Source: Isoptericola halotolerans (lineage in GTDB: Bacteria > Actinomycetota > Actinomycetes > Actinomycetales > Cellulomonadaceae). From it: a DNA stretch of 38,553 nucleotides. The notes below the pieces were generated by a model. It saw only the letters and a program-made list of their open reading frames with translations, did not search any database and had not been told where the DNA came from. The stretch is from the NCBI RefSeq assembly GCF_003003075.1, contig NZ_PVTX01000017.1:1-38553 (forward strand), in the 5' to 3' direction. Below, piece by piece: positions 25,150 to 35,083 of this stretch (positions are counted from its first letter, which is position 1; every line of letters begins with the position of its first letter). The position numbers and the translations under genes were made by a program.

Positions 25150-25806
25150 TCAGTCGGGCAGCTCGCCCCGACGATAGGGCCACGGCGCGTCGACGCCCCG
25201 CAACGACGACCATCCGCCGGCACGGCTCGCCGCCGCGGCGAGGATGCCGACGACGGCGGCCGGGTTGTGCAGGTGGCCCGCGAGCGTCCGCTCGACCGCC
25301 TCGTCCAGCGGCACCCAGCGGGTGACGATCTCCGCCTCCTCGCCCGTGCGCGTGTGGCGGTCGGTGTGCGGGACCTCTCGGACGTCGCGGGCCAGGAACA
25401 CCCGCAGCGACTCGTTGCTCGAACCGGGCGACGTGGCGAAGTCGACGAGGACGTCCCACCTGCCGGCGACCAGGTCGGCCTCCTCGGCGAGCTCGCGGGC
25501 CGCGGCGTCGACGGCGGGCTCGCCGTCGACGTCGAGCAGGCCGGCGGGGATCTCCCAGAGATCGGCGCGCAGCGGGTGCCGGTACTGCCGCAGGAGCAGC
25601 ACCCTGTCCTCCTCGTCGAGCACGACGACGGCGACCGCCCCGGGATGGTCGAGGTACTCGCGGGTGACGACCCCGGCGTCGCCGAGGTCGACGTCGTCCC
25701 GCACGAGGTCGAAGATCCTGCCCTCGTGGACCGCGGTGCGACCCACCACCTGCCGAGGCGCCACGCGATCCTCGACGCCCACCTCGGCCGGCCGGGGCTC
25801 CGTCAC
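25150..25806 (-). CDS. Nudix hydrolase, ADP-ribose pyrophosphatase-like
   Basis: A 218-residue Nudix hydrolase. The Nudix box runs from G89 to L112 as G-x5-E-x7-RELAEEA-x-L, with Ala replacing the last Gly. The preceding [20 protein letters not shown] is the hallmark of ADP-ribose pyrophosphatases, which cleave ADP-ribose to AMP and ribose-5-phosphate. The GTG start overlaps the pyrG stop by 4 bases (GTGA), matching Rv1700 next to pyrG in M. tuberculosis. It converges with ctaA. Confidence 0.93.
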   Translation of the reverse strand: MTEPRPAEVGVEDRVAPRQVVGRTAVHEGRIFDLVRDDVDLGDAGVVTREYLDHPGAVAVVVLDEEDRVLLLRQYRHPLRADLWEIPAGLLDVDGEPAVDAAARELAEEADLVAGRWDVLVDFATSPGSSNESLRVFLARDVREVPHTDRHTRTGEEAEIVTRWVPLDEAVERTLAGHLHNPAAVVGILAAAASRAGGWSSLRGVDAPWPYRRGELPD

Positions 25807-27491
25807 GCCGTCGCGCCCTGGCGCACCAGCGCCGCGGCGACCAGACCGTGGAAGAGCGGGTGCGACCGCGTCGGACGCGACTTGAACTCGGGGTGCGCCT
25901 GGGTGCTGACGTAGTACGGGTGCACCTCGGCGGGCAGCTCGACGAACTCCACGAGCGTGCCGTCGGGCGACGTCCCGGAGAAGCGCAGGCCGGCCTCCTC
26001 GAGCTGGTCCCGCACGGCGTTGTTGACCTCGTACCGGTGGCGGTGACGTTCGGTCACCTCGGTGGAGCCGTAGGTCTTCGACACCACGGAACCCTCGGCG
26101 AGCGCCGCCGGGTAGTCGCCCAGCCGCATCGTGCCGCCCAGGTCGCCGTCACCGCCCACGATCGCCAGCTGCTCGGCCATCGTGGCGATGACCGGGGTGG
26201 GGGTGTCGGGCTCGAACTCGGTCGACGAGGCGTCCGTCAGGCCGAGCACGTTGCGGGCGTACTCGATCACCATGGACTGCAGTCCCAGGCAGATCCCGAG
26301 CGTGGGCACCAGGTTCTCCCGCGCCCAGCGCAGCGCACCGATCTTGCCGTCGATGCCGCGCACGCCGAAGCCGCCGGGCACCAGGATCGCGTCCACGCCC
26401 TCGAGCGCGTCCTGCGCCCCCGCCGGCGTGCTGCAGTCGTCCGCCGCGACCCAGCGGATCGCCACGCGGGTGTCGTTGTCGAAGCCGCCGGCGCGCAGCG
26501 CCTCCGTCACGGAGAGATAGGCGTCCGGCAGGTCGATGTACTTGCCGACCAGAGCGATCTCGACCTTGTGCTCCGGCTCGTGGACCCGCTCGAGCAGGCG
26601 GTTCCAGCCACCCCACTCGACGTCGTGGAACGGCAGGTCGAGGCGGCGGACGACATAGGCGTCGAGGCCCTCGGAGTGCAGCACGCGCGGGATGTCGTAG
26701 ATGCTCGGCGCGTCGGCCGCGTTGACGACCGCCTCGTTGTCGACGTCGCAGGACATCGCGATCTTGCGCTTGATGCTGTCCGGCACGGCGCGGTCCGAGC
26801 GCAGCACGATCGCGTCCGGCTGGATGCCGATCGAGCGCAGCGCGGCGACGGAGTGCTGCGTCGGCTTGGTCTTCAGCTCGCCGGAGGGACCGATGTAGGG
26901 CACCAGCGAGACGTGCAGGAAGAAGCAGTCGTCCCGACCGAGCTCGTGGCGCACCTGGCGCGCGGCCTCGAGGAAGGGCTGGGACTCGATGTCACCGACG
27001 GTGCCGCCGATCTCGGTGATGATGACGTCGACGTCGGGGCCCGCCTGGTCCCGCATGCGCAGCTTGATCTCGTCGGTGATGTGCGGGATCACCTGCACCG
27101 TGTCGCCGAGGTACTCGCCACGGCGCTCCTTGGCGATCACTCGCGAGTAGACCTGCCCCGTCGTGACGTTCGACGAGGCCGGCAGCTCGATGTCGAGGAA
27201 GCGCTCGTAGTGCCCGATGTCCAGGTCGGTCTCGGCGCCGTCCTCGGTGACGAACACCTCGCCGTGCTGGAACGGGTTCATGGTGCCCGGGTCCACGTTG
27301 AGGTACGGGTCGAGCTTCTGCATCGTGACCCGCAGCCCGCGGGACCGCAGCAGCCGCCCCAGGGAGGACGCCGTGAGTCCCTTGCCGAGCGAGGAGGCCA
27401 CACCGCCCGTCACGAAGATGTGGCGCGTCTGGTGCGTCGCACCGGCGCGGCTGGAGGAGCGGGAGGACGTTCGGTTCACGGTGTCAGCCAC
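25803..27491 (-). CDS. pyrG: CTP synthase
   Basis: A 562-residue enzyme converting UTP to CTP with glutamine and ATP. The N-terminal amidoligase domain starts with [17 protein letters not shown] (P-loop) and has [15 protein letters not shown]. The C-terminal class I glutamine amidotransferase domain has the nucleophile C401 in LGICLGLQ and the His/Glu pair in [11 protein letters not shown] Ser/Arg/Thr-rich leader of about 20 residues precedes the domain. The GTG has GGAG 4 bases upstream. A TAGCAT (27505-27500) lies 8 bases before the start and could be a -10 element, which would leave almost no leader; this conflicts with use of the GGAG and is unresolved. Confidence 0.97.
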   Translation of the reverse strand: MADTVNRTSSRSSSRAGATHQTRHIFVTGGVASSLGKGLTASSLGRLLRSRGLRVTMQKLDPYLNVDPGTMNPFQHGEVFVTEDGAETDLDIGHYERFLDIELPASSNVTTGQVYSRVIAKERRGEYLGDTVQVIPHITDEIKLRMRDQAGPDVDVIITEIGGTVGDIESQPFLEAARQVRHELGRDDCFFLHVSLVPYIGPSGELKTKPTQHSVAALRSIGIQPDAIVLRSDRAVPDSIKRKIAMSCDVDNEAVVNAADAPSIYDIPRVLHSEGLDAYVVRRLDLPFHDVEWGGWNRLLERVHEPEHKVEIALVGKYIDLPDAYLSVTEALRAGGFDNDTRVAIRWVAADDCSTPAGAQDALEGVDAILVPGGFGVRGIDGKIGALRWARENLVPTLGICLGLQSMVIEYARNVLGLTDASSTEFEPDTPTPVIATMAEQLAIVGGDGDLGGTMRLGDYPAALAEGSVVSKTYGSTEVTERHRHRYEVNNAVRDQLEEAGLRFSGTSPDGTLVEFVELPAEVHPYYVSTQAHPEFKSRPTRSHPLFHGLVAAALVRQGATA

Positions 27492-27576
27492 GGAACTCCA
27501 TGCTATCCGAGACTTCGACCCCCGGCGCCCGGGACGCGCCCGCCGCCGGGGTGGGATGCGGCACAGCCGACCGTCG

Positions 27577-29271
27577 TCAGCGTCGGGCGACGCGGCGGCC
27601 GACGGCGGCGAGCCGGGCGCGCACGGCGCCGTCGGCCAGCGCGGCGGCCACGAGCACGACGGCGGCCGCCACCAGGCCGGCGAGGAGCCCGAGACCGACG
27701 TCCGTCACGAAGCTCTCGAGGCGGAACGGCGTCTCGACCGGCGTGCCGTCCGCCCCGGGCGGTCCGACCGGCACCGCCCGGTCGGCGACCGGCACCGCGA
27801 CCCGGCCGAGCCAGGCACCCAGCCCGCCGGCGAGGACCGCCACGAGGAGCGTCGGCCCCACCCTCGCGAGCGCCGGCCGGCCGACCTTGCGCCGCACCGT
27901 CGTCAGCAGCGCGAGCCCCGCGACGGTCATGCCGACGGTCGTCGCGCCGCCCAGCCAGGCGAGCACCCGCTCCTGGGTGTCCCCGGTGGTGGGGTCCTGG
28001 ACCCCGGAGAACATCGGCACGGCCAACGACACCCCCACGGCGACGACCACCCAGCCGGCGGCCGTGGCGACGACGGTGGCCCTGGCGGCGTCGACCGCGT
28101 AGAGGAGCCGGGAGAGCTGCAGGATCAGTGCGTACCCGAGCAGCCCGGGCGCCATCCAGGCGAGCGCGGCGGCCAGGCCGTCGGCGTCCCCGTCCGCGAC
28201 GCCGTCGAACACGTTCTCCACCAGGGGTGCGGCGGCCACCAGTGCCGCCGCCCCGGCCACCGACACGACAACCAGCACGCGCGTCGTCGACGAGACCAGG
28301 CGGGCCAGGTCGTCCCGGCGCCCCTGGGAGGCCAGCTCGGCGAAGCGCGGGAAGGCGCTGGTCGCGATCGGGAACGCCAGGACCGCGTACGGCAGGAAGT
28401 ACACGTTCTGCGCGTACAGGAAGATCGTCCAGGTGCTGTCACCACCTGCCTCGTTGCCTGCCTTCATCGTGGCCAGCAGGGCGAGCTGCTGGGCCACCAG
28501 CGCTCCCACACCGGCGAACGCGAGGCGAGCCGCACGGCGACCCTCGCCCGCCGGGAACCGCAGCGTCGGCCGCAGCCGCAGCCCTGTCCGGGCGACCGGC
28601 CAGACCAGCGGCAGCGCCAGGAAGGCGACACCCGCGGTCATCCCCCACGCCAGCCAGCCCAGCGCCTGCGACGAGAGCTCGGCCACGTCCTGCTGGTTGC
28701 CGTCGGCCAGCGCACCGAACCGCCAGTAGACGCCGATCACCACGAGGCTCGACACCAGCGGGGAGAACGCCGGCCAGAAGAACCGGTTGTGGGCCTGCAG
28801 CATCCCGCCGAGCACCACGGCGACGCCGTACAGCGGCACCTGCACCGCGAACACGCGCAGGAAGTCGGCGGCCACGGCCACGTTGACCGGGTCGTTCAGG
28901 CCCGTGAGACGTACCAGCGGGTCGGCGAGCAGCGCGACGAGCGCGCCGAGCGGCACCAGGACCGCCAGCGTCCAGCCCAGCAGCGCCGACGCCGTCCGGG
29001 AGGCTTTCTCACGGTCCCCCCGCACCAGGTACCCGGAGAGCAACGGGACGACGGCGCCCGCCAGCGCGCCGCCCGCCGCGACCTCGAACAGGACGTTCGG
29101 CAGGAAGTTCGCCGCGTTCAGCGGGCCGTCGACGCCGCCGGTCCCGACGTAGTGCGCCTGCGCGAGCCATCGGCCGAAGCCGACGACACGGCTGGCGAGC
29201 GTCACGACGGTGATGAGGGCCGCCGCACCGGCGACCGTCGTGGCGGTGCGGCGACCGCCCGGCACGCTCAC
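27577..29271 (-). CDS. MurJ-like lipid II flippase (MviN family)
   Basis: A 564-residue polytopic protein of the MOP/MviN family with about 14 predicted helices. It shows [50 protein letters not shown] and [26 protein letters not shown]-like segments ([19 protein letters not shown]). MurJ moves undecaprenyl-linked wall precursor across the membrane. In M. tuberculosis the canonical mviN lies near trxB with a C-terminal pseudokinase; this copy lacks that domain and sits with an MraY-like gene and steAB, so it may be a second, specialised flippase. The GTG start overlaps the MraY-like stop (GTGA). Confidence 0.9.
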   Translation of the reverse strand: MSVPGGRRTATTVAGAAALITVVTLASRVVGFGRWLAQAHYVGTGGVDGPLNAANFLPNVLFEVAAGGALAGAVVPLLSGYLVRGDREKASRTASALLGWTLAVLVPLGALVALLADPLVRLTGLNDPVNVAVAADFLRVFAVQVPLYGVAVVLGGMLQAHNRFFWPAFSPLVSSLVVIGVYWRFGALADGNQQDVAELSSQALGWLAWGMTAGVAFLALPLVWPVARTGLRLRPTLRFPAGEGRRAARLAFAGVGALVAQQLALLATMKAGNEAGGDSTWTIFLYAQNVYFLPYAVLAFPIATSAFPRFAELASQGRRDDLARLVSSTTRVLVVVSVAGAAALVAAAPLVENVFDGVADGDADGLAAALAWMAPGLLGYALILQLSRLLYAVDAARATVVATAAGWVVVAVGVSLAVPMFSGVQDPTTGDTQERVLAWLGGATTVGMTVAGLALLTTVRRKVGRPALARVGPTLLVAVLAGGLGAWLGRVAVPVADRAVPVGPPGADGTPVETPFRLESFVTDVGLGLLAGLVAAAVVLVAAALADGAVRARLAAVGRRVARR

Positions 29272-30152
29272 GCCGTCGGACCCTCGTCCGACGCCGCCTC
29301 CCGGTCCTCCGGCGGCACGTCGGCCGCCCTGCGGCCCGCCTGGTCGATCCGGCGGAGCCAGGGTGTGCGTTCGATGACGGCCGAGAAGCTCACCCGCTCG
29401 GAGGCGAGCGTCAGTCCCGCGACGCCGGCGAGCGCCAGCAGGCGCACGGGGCGGGGCGCGCAGAGCGCCCACCGGGTTCCGACGAACGCTCCCAGCGCGT
29501 TCGCCCCGCCGTCGCCGAGCATGTCGCGTGCACCGAGGTCCGCCGGGGCCGCCGCGGCCGACGCCCCGACCAGCGCGCCCACCTGCCCGCCCGCGCAGCC
29601 GACCAGCGGCGCGGCGAGCAGGGCCGACGCCTTGAGCGCTCGGCCAGGCCGCAGGTCCAGGAGGTTGACGAGGTTCGCGGTGCCGGCGATCAGCGCCCCG
29701 TTGACCGCGACGTCGGTCGCGTGACCCACGGCACCACCCCGGCGCCGGGTGCCGACGGCGGCCGCCAGCAGCGAGGTCGTCCCGATCCCGAGCACCTTGA
29801 GCCCGCCGGTGGTCAACCGTCCCTGGGCCAGCGCCCCGAGGTGGCCCCGCAGGCCCTTGGTGCGGTGCGTGGTGTCCTCGGCGAGGTCGTCGAGGACACC
29901 GAAGGCGCCCGCCCCGGCGCAGGCCAGCACCGCGGCAGCCCTCGCCCGCGGCTCGCCGTCCGAGACGGCCGACCCGGCCACGAGGCCGAGCGCCACCGCC
30001 GGCCCCTCCAGCATCGAGACCGGCTCACCGCCGTGGTTGGTGCGTGTCCAGCGGTCGGCACCACCGGGGGGCGCGACGTCCAGCACCCGGCGCGCCGCGA
30101 GCGTCGCCGTGGCAGCGACCACGGCCGCGGCCAGCGTCCGCGCACCACGCAT
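29268..30152 (-). CDS. MraY/WecA-like polyprenyl-phosphate sugar transferase, divergent
   Basis: A 294-residue membrane protein that looks like a divergent member of the MraY/WecA (GT4) phospho-N-acetylhexosamine transferase family. Seen: WTRTNHGGEPVSMLEGPAVA (35-54), GVLDDL with the Asp pair D88/D89, NLLDLRPGRALK (163-174) where canonical enzymes have N-L-x-D-G-x-D-G, and GARDMLGDGGANALGA (207-222). The third motif has lost one acidic residue, so substrate or activity may differ. It lies between steB and the MurJ-like flippase, both overlapping. A transferase-plus-flippase pair for a lipid-linked sugar is the natural reading. An inactive paralogue is the alternative. Confidence 0.78.
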   Translation of the reverse strand: MRGARTLAAAVVAATATLAARRVLDVAPPGGADRWTRTNHGGEPVSMLEGPAVALGLVAGSAVSDGEPRARAAAVLACAGAGAFGVLDDLAEDTTHRTKGLRGHLGALAQGRLTTGGLKVLGIGTTSLLAAAVGTRRRGGAVGHATDVAVNGALIAGTANLVNLLDLRPGRALKASALLAAPLVGCAGGQVGALVGASAAAAPADLGARDMLGDGGANALGAFVGTRWALCAPRPVRLLALAGVAGLTLASERVSFSAVIERTPWLRRIDQAGRRAADVPPEDREAASDEGPTA

Positions 30153-31189
30153 CAGGAATCACCGCCGGCATCCCCGGCGCCGACGGTCCCCGCACCGCCG
30201 TCGGTCGCACCGGAGGTGTCCTGGTCCGGGGCCGGGAGGTCGACGGCCGGCGGAACCACGGTGGCGTCCTCCTCGAAGCCGTACTGCCCCACCTCGCCGG
30301 CGATCTGCGCGGCCAGGGCCAGGGGCACGTTCAGCCGCATGACCTCGCGCTCCGTCCCGCTGACGGTGCTCACGCGCGCCGCGACGTCCTCGGCGGCACG
30401 GACGTCCGAGACCATGTCGCCCTCTGCGGTCGTCGGTCCGGCGACCACCACGTCCTCAGCGGTGGCCTGCAGGGCCGACACGACCGCCACGACGTCGACG
30501 TCCTCCGGTTCCTCCGCACCCTCGGCCTCGGCCGTCGCGCCCTCCTCGGGCACCGCACCACCGAGCAGCAGCACGGCGTCGGCCGGGCCGGACGGTTCGA
30601 AGCGGGACTCGACGAGGCCCACCCGGAGCATCAGCTCGTACAGCTCGACGCTCCGCTCGCTGCGCTCCGACGGCACCTGCGGGTCGGGCTCGGTCATCGC
30701 CAGTCCCAGCACCGCGCCGAGCACCTCGGCGGTACCGGCCTCCTCGTCGATCGCGTCGGCGACGTGCTCGCGCTGACCGTCGGCGACCGTCCCCCGCAGC
30801 ACGGAGTCCTCCGCGGAGCTCCAGGCGCCGGTGAGCGACGCCTGGGCGACGATGCGCGCCCCGGCCGCCTCCAGCTGGCTGACGACGTCGGCCTCCAGCG
30901 TGTCCGCCGCGTCCCCGGCGTCGACCACCGCCACGGTGACGCCCTCGAGCGAGCCGGCGACCAGCTCGGCGCCGGCAGCCAGCGCGTAGGCGTTCTGGTC
31001 GATCAGCTCGGACTCCGTCTCGACGAGGCTCTCGCGCAGGTCGGTGCGCTCGGCCCGCAGGGCCTCCACCTGGTCGGTGAGCTGGTCGCCGATCGCGTTC
31101 TGCAGCGGTCCCGCGCCGAGGATGATGCCGACCGCGAGCGCGACGAACACGGAGATCAGCGAGACGAGGTGGTAACGGAAATCGATCAC
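30152..31189 (-). CDS. steB: SteB/MctB-family protein (cell separation)
   Basis: A 345-residue protein with one N-terminal helix (about residues 8-28, in HLVSLISVFVALAVGIILGAGP) followed by a coiled coil (EALRAERTDLRESLVETESEL) and an extracytoplasmic alpha/beta domain. The family was named copper transporter (MctB, Rv1698), but in Corynebacterium glutamicum the homologue SteB works with SteA in daughter-cell separation. The C-terminus is Gly/Asp-rich. I use GTG at 31189, giving MIDFRYH, the conserved family start; AAGGAG lies 12 bases upstream, longer than usual. The stop overlaps the next start (TGATG). Confidence 0.88.
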   Translation of the reverse strand: MIDFRYHLVSLISVFVALAVGIILGAGPLQNAIGDQLTDQVEALRAERTDLRESLVETESELIDQNAYALAAGAELVAGSLEGVTVAVVDAGDAADTLEADVVSQLEAAGARIVAQASLTGAWSSAEDSVLRGTVADGQREHVADAIDEEAGTAEVLGAVLGLAMTEPDPQVPSERSERSVELYELMLRVGLVESRFEPSGPADAVLLLGGAVPEEGATAEAEGAEEPEDVDVVAVVSALQATAEDVVVAGPTTAEGDMVSDVRAAEDVAARVSTVSGTEREVMRLNVPLALAAQIAGEVGQYGFEEDATVVPPAVDLPAPDQDTSGATDGGAGTVGAGDAGGDS

Positions 31190-31227
31190 GAGGTGCGGGT
31201 ACTCCTTGGTTCAGGGGTCGCGACGGG

Positions 31228-32421
31228 TCAGCCGCCGAAGAGGCTACCGACCCACGAGACGATGTCGTCGATCTGGGCGCCCACGAGGCCGAAGGCGGTC
31301 TGTCCGGCCGCCGTCGACCACAGGGCCGCCAGCACGGCCCCCACGCCCGCCAGCGACAGGAGCGTGAGCTGGAGGTTCGAGATGCGCGTGCGGTACAGCC
31401 GGGACACACCCTTGGCGTCGACCAGCTTGCCGCCCACGCGGAGCCGGGTCAGGAAGGTGCTCGCCATGCCCGCCCGGCCCTTGTCGAGGAACTCCACGAG
31501 GGTGGCGTGCGTGCCCACGGCCACGATCAGCTCCGCGTCCTTGTCGTCGGCGAGCAGCATGGCGATGTCCTCGCTCGTGCCGGTCGCCGGGAAGACGACG
31601 GGATCCACGCCCAGCGCCCGGACGCGCTCCAGGCCCGGGGCGTCGCCCGTCCGGTAGGCGTGCACCACGATCTCGGCGCCGCACGCCAGCGCCTTGTCCG
31701 AGACCGAGTCCATGTCGCCCACGATCATGTCCGGACGCCAGCCGGCGTCCAGGATGGCGTCCGCGCCGCCGTCGACGCCGACCAGCACCGGCCGGTTCTC
31801 CTGGATGTAGGACCGGAGCATCGCCAGGTCCTCGCGGTAGTGGTAGCCGCGCACCACGATGAGGACGTGCCGCCCGGCGAACCGGGTCCGCACTTCCGGG
31901 ACGCCGACCCCGTCGAGGAGCAGGTCCCGCTCGCGACGCAGGTAGGTCATCGTGTTCTCGGCGAACCGCTCGATCTCGTCCGACAGCCCGTCCCGTGCCG
32001 CGGCGAGCGCGGTCTCCACGGTCTCGGGCGTCTGTCGCGTCCCGGTCGCCCACGGCTTGCCGTCGACGAGGACGGTGCCCTCCTCGACGGCGACGCGAGC
32101 GCCCTCGTGGATGTCCATCACCTCGGGCCCGAGGCCGTCGACGAGCACGATCCCCGCCTCGAGCAGGATGCCCGGGCCCGCGTTCGGATAGCGCCCGGTG
32201 GTCGACGGCGCGGCGTTCAGCACCGCCGACGGGCGTGCGGCGACGAGGGCCTCGGCAGCGACCCGGTCGATGTCGGCGTGGTCGATCACGGCCACGTCAC
32301 CGGCGGAGAGACGCTTCGTCAGGTCCTTGGTGCGTGCTCCGACGCGGGCGGCACCGTGGTGCTCGGCCGCGTCGTCGCTGGTGTCGGGGCCACGGTCGGC
32401 CCGGCGCAGGGTCAGTCTCAT
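31228..32421 (-). CDS. steA: SteA, cytokinetic-ring/cell-separation protein
   Basis: A 397-residue protein with an N-terminal region of the SteA family (GDVAVIDHADIDRVAAEALV, PSTTGRYPNAGPGILLEAGI) and a central domain resembling thiamine pyrophosphokinase (VGVDGGADAILDAGWRPDMIVGDMDSVSD). One hydrophobic helix lies near the C-terminus (LQLTLLSLAGVGAVLAALW), so the domains are probably cytosolic and membrane-tethered. In C. glutamicum SteA partners with SteB to coordinate septal wall hydrolysis. It sits 38 bases before steB and 5 bases after recN. Confidence 0.9.
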   Translation of the reverse strand: MRLTLRRADRGPDTSDDAAEHHGAARVGARTKDLTKRLSAGDVAVIDHADIDRVAAEALVAARPSAVLNAAPSTTGRYPNAGPGILLEAGIVLVDGLGPEVMDIHEGARVAVEEGTVLVDGKPWATGTRQTPETVETALAAARDGLSDEIERFAENTMTYLRRERDLLLDGVGVPEVRTRFAGRHVLIVVRGYHYREDLAMLRSYIQENRPVLVGVDGGADAILDAGWRPDMIVGDMDSVSDKALACGAEIVVHAYRTGDAPGLERVRALGVDPVVFPATGTSEDIAMLLADDKDAELIVAVGTHATLVEFLDKGRAGMASTFLTRLRVGGKLVDAKGVSRLYRTRISNLQLTLLSLAGVGAVLAALWSTAAGQTAFGLVGAQIDDIVSWVGSLFGG

Positions 32422-32426
32422 CGCGC

Positions 32427-34139
32427 CTATCGTCCCACGACGGAGGACTCGAGGAGCTCGACGGCATGGCGACGCGCGGTCTCCGAGTCGTCCTGACCCG
32501 ACAGCATGCGGGCCAGCTCACGGACCCGCTCGTCGTCGGACACGGCGCGGACGCCGGTCACCGTGGCGTCGTCGCCGGTGGCCGACTTGGTCACGACCAG
32601 GTGGGTGTCGGCGAACGCCGCCACCTGCGCGAGATGCGTCACCACCACGACCTGGGTGCTGCGGGCCAGGGATGCGAGCCGACGGCCCACCTCCACGGCG
32701 GCCCGTCCGCCGACACCGGCGTCCACCTCGTCGAACACGAAGGTCGGCAGGACCGTGTCGGCGTCGTCGGAGGCGGTGGCGAGCGCCACCTCGACGGCGA
32801 GCATCACGCGGGAGAGCTCGCCGCCCGAGGCGCCCTTGCCCAGGGGCCGGGCGGGCGCGCCGGGGTGCGGCACCAGGAGGAAGGTCACCTGGTCCGCGCC
32901 GGCGGGCCCGGGTTCGGCCGCGGACACCTCGATCTCGAGCCGGGCACCGCTCATCGCGAGGCCCGCCAGCTCTGCGGTGACGGCGGCGGCGAGCCGCCCC
33001 GCTGCCTCCGTGCGCCCCTCGGTCACCCGGGCGGCCAGCTTGGCCACCTGCTCGTCGAGCTCCGCGACCCGTTCCCGCATGCCCTCGACCCGCTCACCGC
33101 CGTCGTCGAGGTCGAGCAGGCGCAGCCCGGCGTCCGACGCCCACTGCAGGACCTCGTCGACCGTGCTGCCGTAGCTGCGCGTCAGCGTCCCCAGCTCGGC
33201 GAGCCGGGCGTGCGCCGTCTCCAGCGCCGCCGGGTCGGCCTGCAGGTCGGCGACGTACCCGGACAGCTCGCTGGCGATGTCGCCCAGCAGGTAACCCGCC
33301 TCGGCCAGACGGCGGGCCGGTTCCTGCAGACCGGGGTCGTCGCCCACGACGCTCTCGAGGGACCGCCGCGCACGCTCGACCGCGTGCACGGCCGAGCCCT
33401 CGGTGTCCATGTCCTCGCCGGCGACCGCGTCATGGGCGAGCTGGGCCGCCTGACGCAGCTGCTCGGCGTTGCCCAGTCGTGCCACCAGGGTGCCGAGCTC
33501 CACGTCCTCGCCGGGCTGCGGGTCGATGCGTTCCACCTCGGCGAGCCCGAGCCGCAGGAGCTCGCCCTCACGCGCCCGCTCCGCCGCGCGGGAGGTGAGG
33601 TCGTCGATCTCGGCCTGCAGGGCCGCGCGTTCCGCCCACGCCGTGCGGTGCTCGGCCAGCACCGCGGCATGGTCCGCGCCGGCGAAGCGGTCCAGGGCCG
33701 CCCGCTGCATGGCAGGGGTGCGCAGCCGGAGCTGGTCGGACTGCCCGTGCACCGTCACCAGGTCGTCCGCGATCTCGGCCAGCACGCCTTGTGGCACCCC
33801 GCGACCGCCCAGGTGCGCCCGGGACCGACCGCCGGCGACGGTGCGCAGGACGACGACGGTACCGTCGTCGTCGACCGTACCTCCGGCGTCGTCGACCCGA
33901 CGCGCCGCGGCCGGGTGGCGGGTGAGGTCCCACCTGCCCTCGACGACGGCACGGTCGGCGCCCGCCCGGACGGTCCCGGGGTCCGCCTTGCCGCCCATGA
34001 GCAGCCCGAGCCCCGTGAGCACCATCGTCTTGCCGGCACCGGTCTCGCCGGTGATGACCGTCAGTCCCGCGGCCAGCGGGACGCGAGCCGCCCGGATCAC
34101 CCCGAGGTCCTCGATCGCGATCTCCTCGAGCACCCTCAT
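32427..34139 (-). CDS. recN: DNA repair ATPase RecN
   Basis: A 570-residue SMC-like ATPase active in double-strand break repair. Walker A is GETGAGKT (31-38). A long coiled-coil middle (about 155-350) separates it from the C-terminal half with signature GASGGELSRVMLA, Walker B VFDEVDAGVGG and VVVTHLAQVAAFAD. The length is normal. The ATG overlaps the nadK stop (ATGA), as in the conserved actinobacterial order tlyA-nadK-recN. No LexA-like box was looked for rigorously, since it is transcribed from upstream. Confidence 0.96.
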   Translation of the reverse strand: MRVLEEIAIEDLGVIRAARVPLAAGLTVITGETGAGKTMVLTGLGLLMGGKADPGTVRAGADRAVVEGRWDLTRHPAAARRVDDAGGTVDDDGTVVVLRTVAGGRSRAHLGGRGVPQGVLAEIADDLVTVHGQSDQLRLRTPAMQRAALDRFAGADHAAVLAEHRTAWAERAALQAEIDDLTSRAAERAREGELLRLGLAEVERIDPQPGEDVELGTLVARLGNAEQLRQAAQLAHDAVAGEDMDTEGSAVHAVERARRSLESVVGDDPGLQEPARRLAEAGYLLGDIASELSGYVADLQADPAALETAHARLAELGTLTRSYGSTVDEVLQWASDAGLRLLDLDDGGERVEGMRERVAELDEQVAKLAARVTEGRTEAAGRLAAAVTAELAGLAMSGARLEIEVSAAEPGPAGADQVTFLLVPHPGAPARPLGKGASGGELSRVMLAVEVALATASDDADTVLPTFVFDEVDAGVGGRAAVEVGRRLASLARSTQVVVVTHLAQVAAFADTHLVVTKSATGDDATVTGVRAVSDDERVRELARMLSGQDDSETARRHAVELLESSVVGR

Positions 34140-35083
34140 GCCTCCTTGTCGTCCTGGTCGGCGACGTGCCGCGCCGCGCGGCGTGCCGCTGCCTCGTCCG
34201 CGGCCTCCCGCCACCCGATCACCGGCAGGTTGAACTTCGAGACCAGGCGGTCGCTGAACGGCGCGTGCACGAGCCGCGCGAACCGCAGCGGGACCGCTCC
34301 TCGCCGCACCTGGACCCGCGATCCCACCGGAAGGTCGATGCTGCGCCGGCCGTCGCACGTGAGCACCGCCGGCAGCGGGCTCCGAGCCAGCACGTCGACG
34401 GTGTACTCCGAACGCGGGCCGATCACCAGGGGCCGCGAGAAGAGCGCGTGCGCGGAGAGCGGGACCAGCAGCACCGCGTCGACGTCGGGCCACAGGACCG
34501 GACCGCCGGCCGAGAAGGCATGGGCCGTGGACCCGGTCGCCGTCGACAGGACGACGCCGTCGCAGCCGAACGAGCTGACGGGCCGCTCGTCGACAGCGAT
34601 CGCGACCTCGATCATCCGGTCGCGCTGCGCCTTCTCCACCGTGGCCTCGTTCAGCGCCCACCCCGTGACCGGCTCGCTCTCCCCCGGCCGGTGCACCACG
34701 ACGTCCACGACGCTGCGCTCCTCGACCACGTACTCACGGGAAGCGACGCGGCGGACGGCGTCGTGCAGGTTCTCGCGCTCCGACTCGGCGAGGAAGCCGA
34801 CGTGGCCCAGGTTGACTCCCAGCAGCGGGACGTCCGTCCCGTGGGTGAGCTCGGCGGCCCGCAGGATCGTGCCGTCGCCGCCGAGCACCATGACGATCTC
34901 GGACTCCGCCACGCCCTCGCGCACCCGCGTGGAGGACATCTGGTCACCGAAGGTCTCCGCGAGATCGTCGTCGTGCAGGGCGACCTCGAAGCCGGCGCTC
35001 TCCAGCTCCGCGACCGCCTCGGCCATGGCGGCGACCGCCTCGGGGCGTCCACCGTGGGTCACGATGAGCACGCGTCGGGTCAT
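34136..35083 (-). CDS. nadK: NAD kinase
   Basis: A 315-residue enzyme that phosphorylates NAD to NADP in the cytosol. It carries GGDGT (68-72) with the catalytic Asp, the second ATP/NAD-site motif NEATVEK, and the glycine-rich SSFGCDGVVLSTATGSTAHAFSAGGP (C-terminal domain). The length is typical of actinobacteria. The ATG overlaps the tlyA stop (ATGA), and GGAGGTG sits inside the end of tlyA. It supplies NADPH precursor for, among others, the FabG step encoded elsewhere in this window. Confidence 0.96.
   Translation of the reverse strand: MTRRVLIVTHGGRPEAVAAMAEAVAELESAGFEVALHDDDLAETFGDQMSSTRVREGVAESEIVMVLGGDGTILRAAELTHGTDVPLLGVNLGHVGFLAESERENLHDAVRRVASREYVVEERSVVDVVVHRPGESEPVTGWALNEATVEKAQRDRMIEVAIAVDERPVSSFGCDGVVLSTATGSTAHAFSAGGPVLWPDVDAVLLVPLSAHALFSRPLVIGPRSEYTVDVLARSPLPAVLTCDGRRSIDLPVGSRVQVRRGAVPLRFARLVHAPFSDRLVSKFNLPVIGWREAADEAAARRAARHVADQDDKEA

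Noticed and set aside
25848-28886. Open frame of about 1000 codons on the plus strand
   Set aside because: It is antisense to pyrG and murJ, both certain genes; the composition is low-complexity and no ribosome-binding site or motif was seen.
30152-31189. Copper transporter annotation for the SteB homologue
   Set aside because: There is a single N-terminal helix and no Cys/His/Met metal-binding pattern. The steA linkage supports the cell-separation role better.
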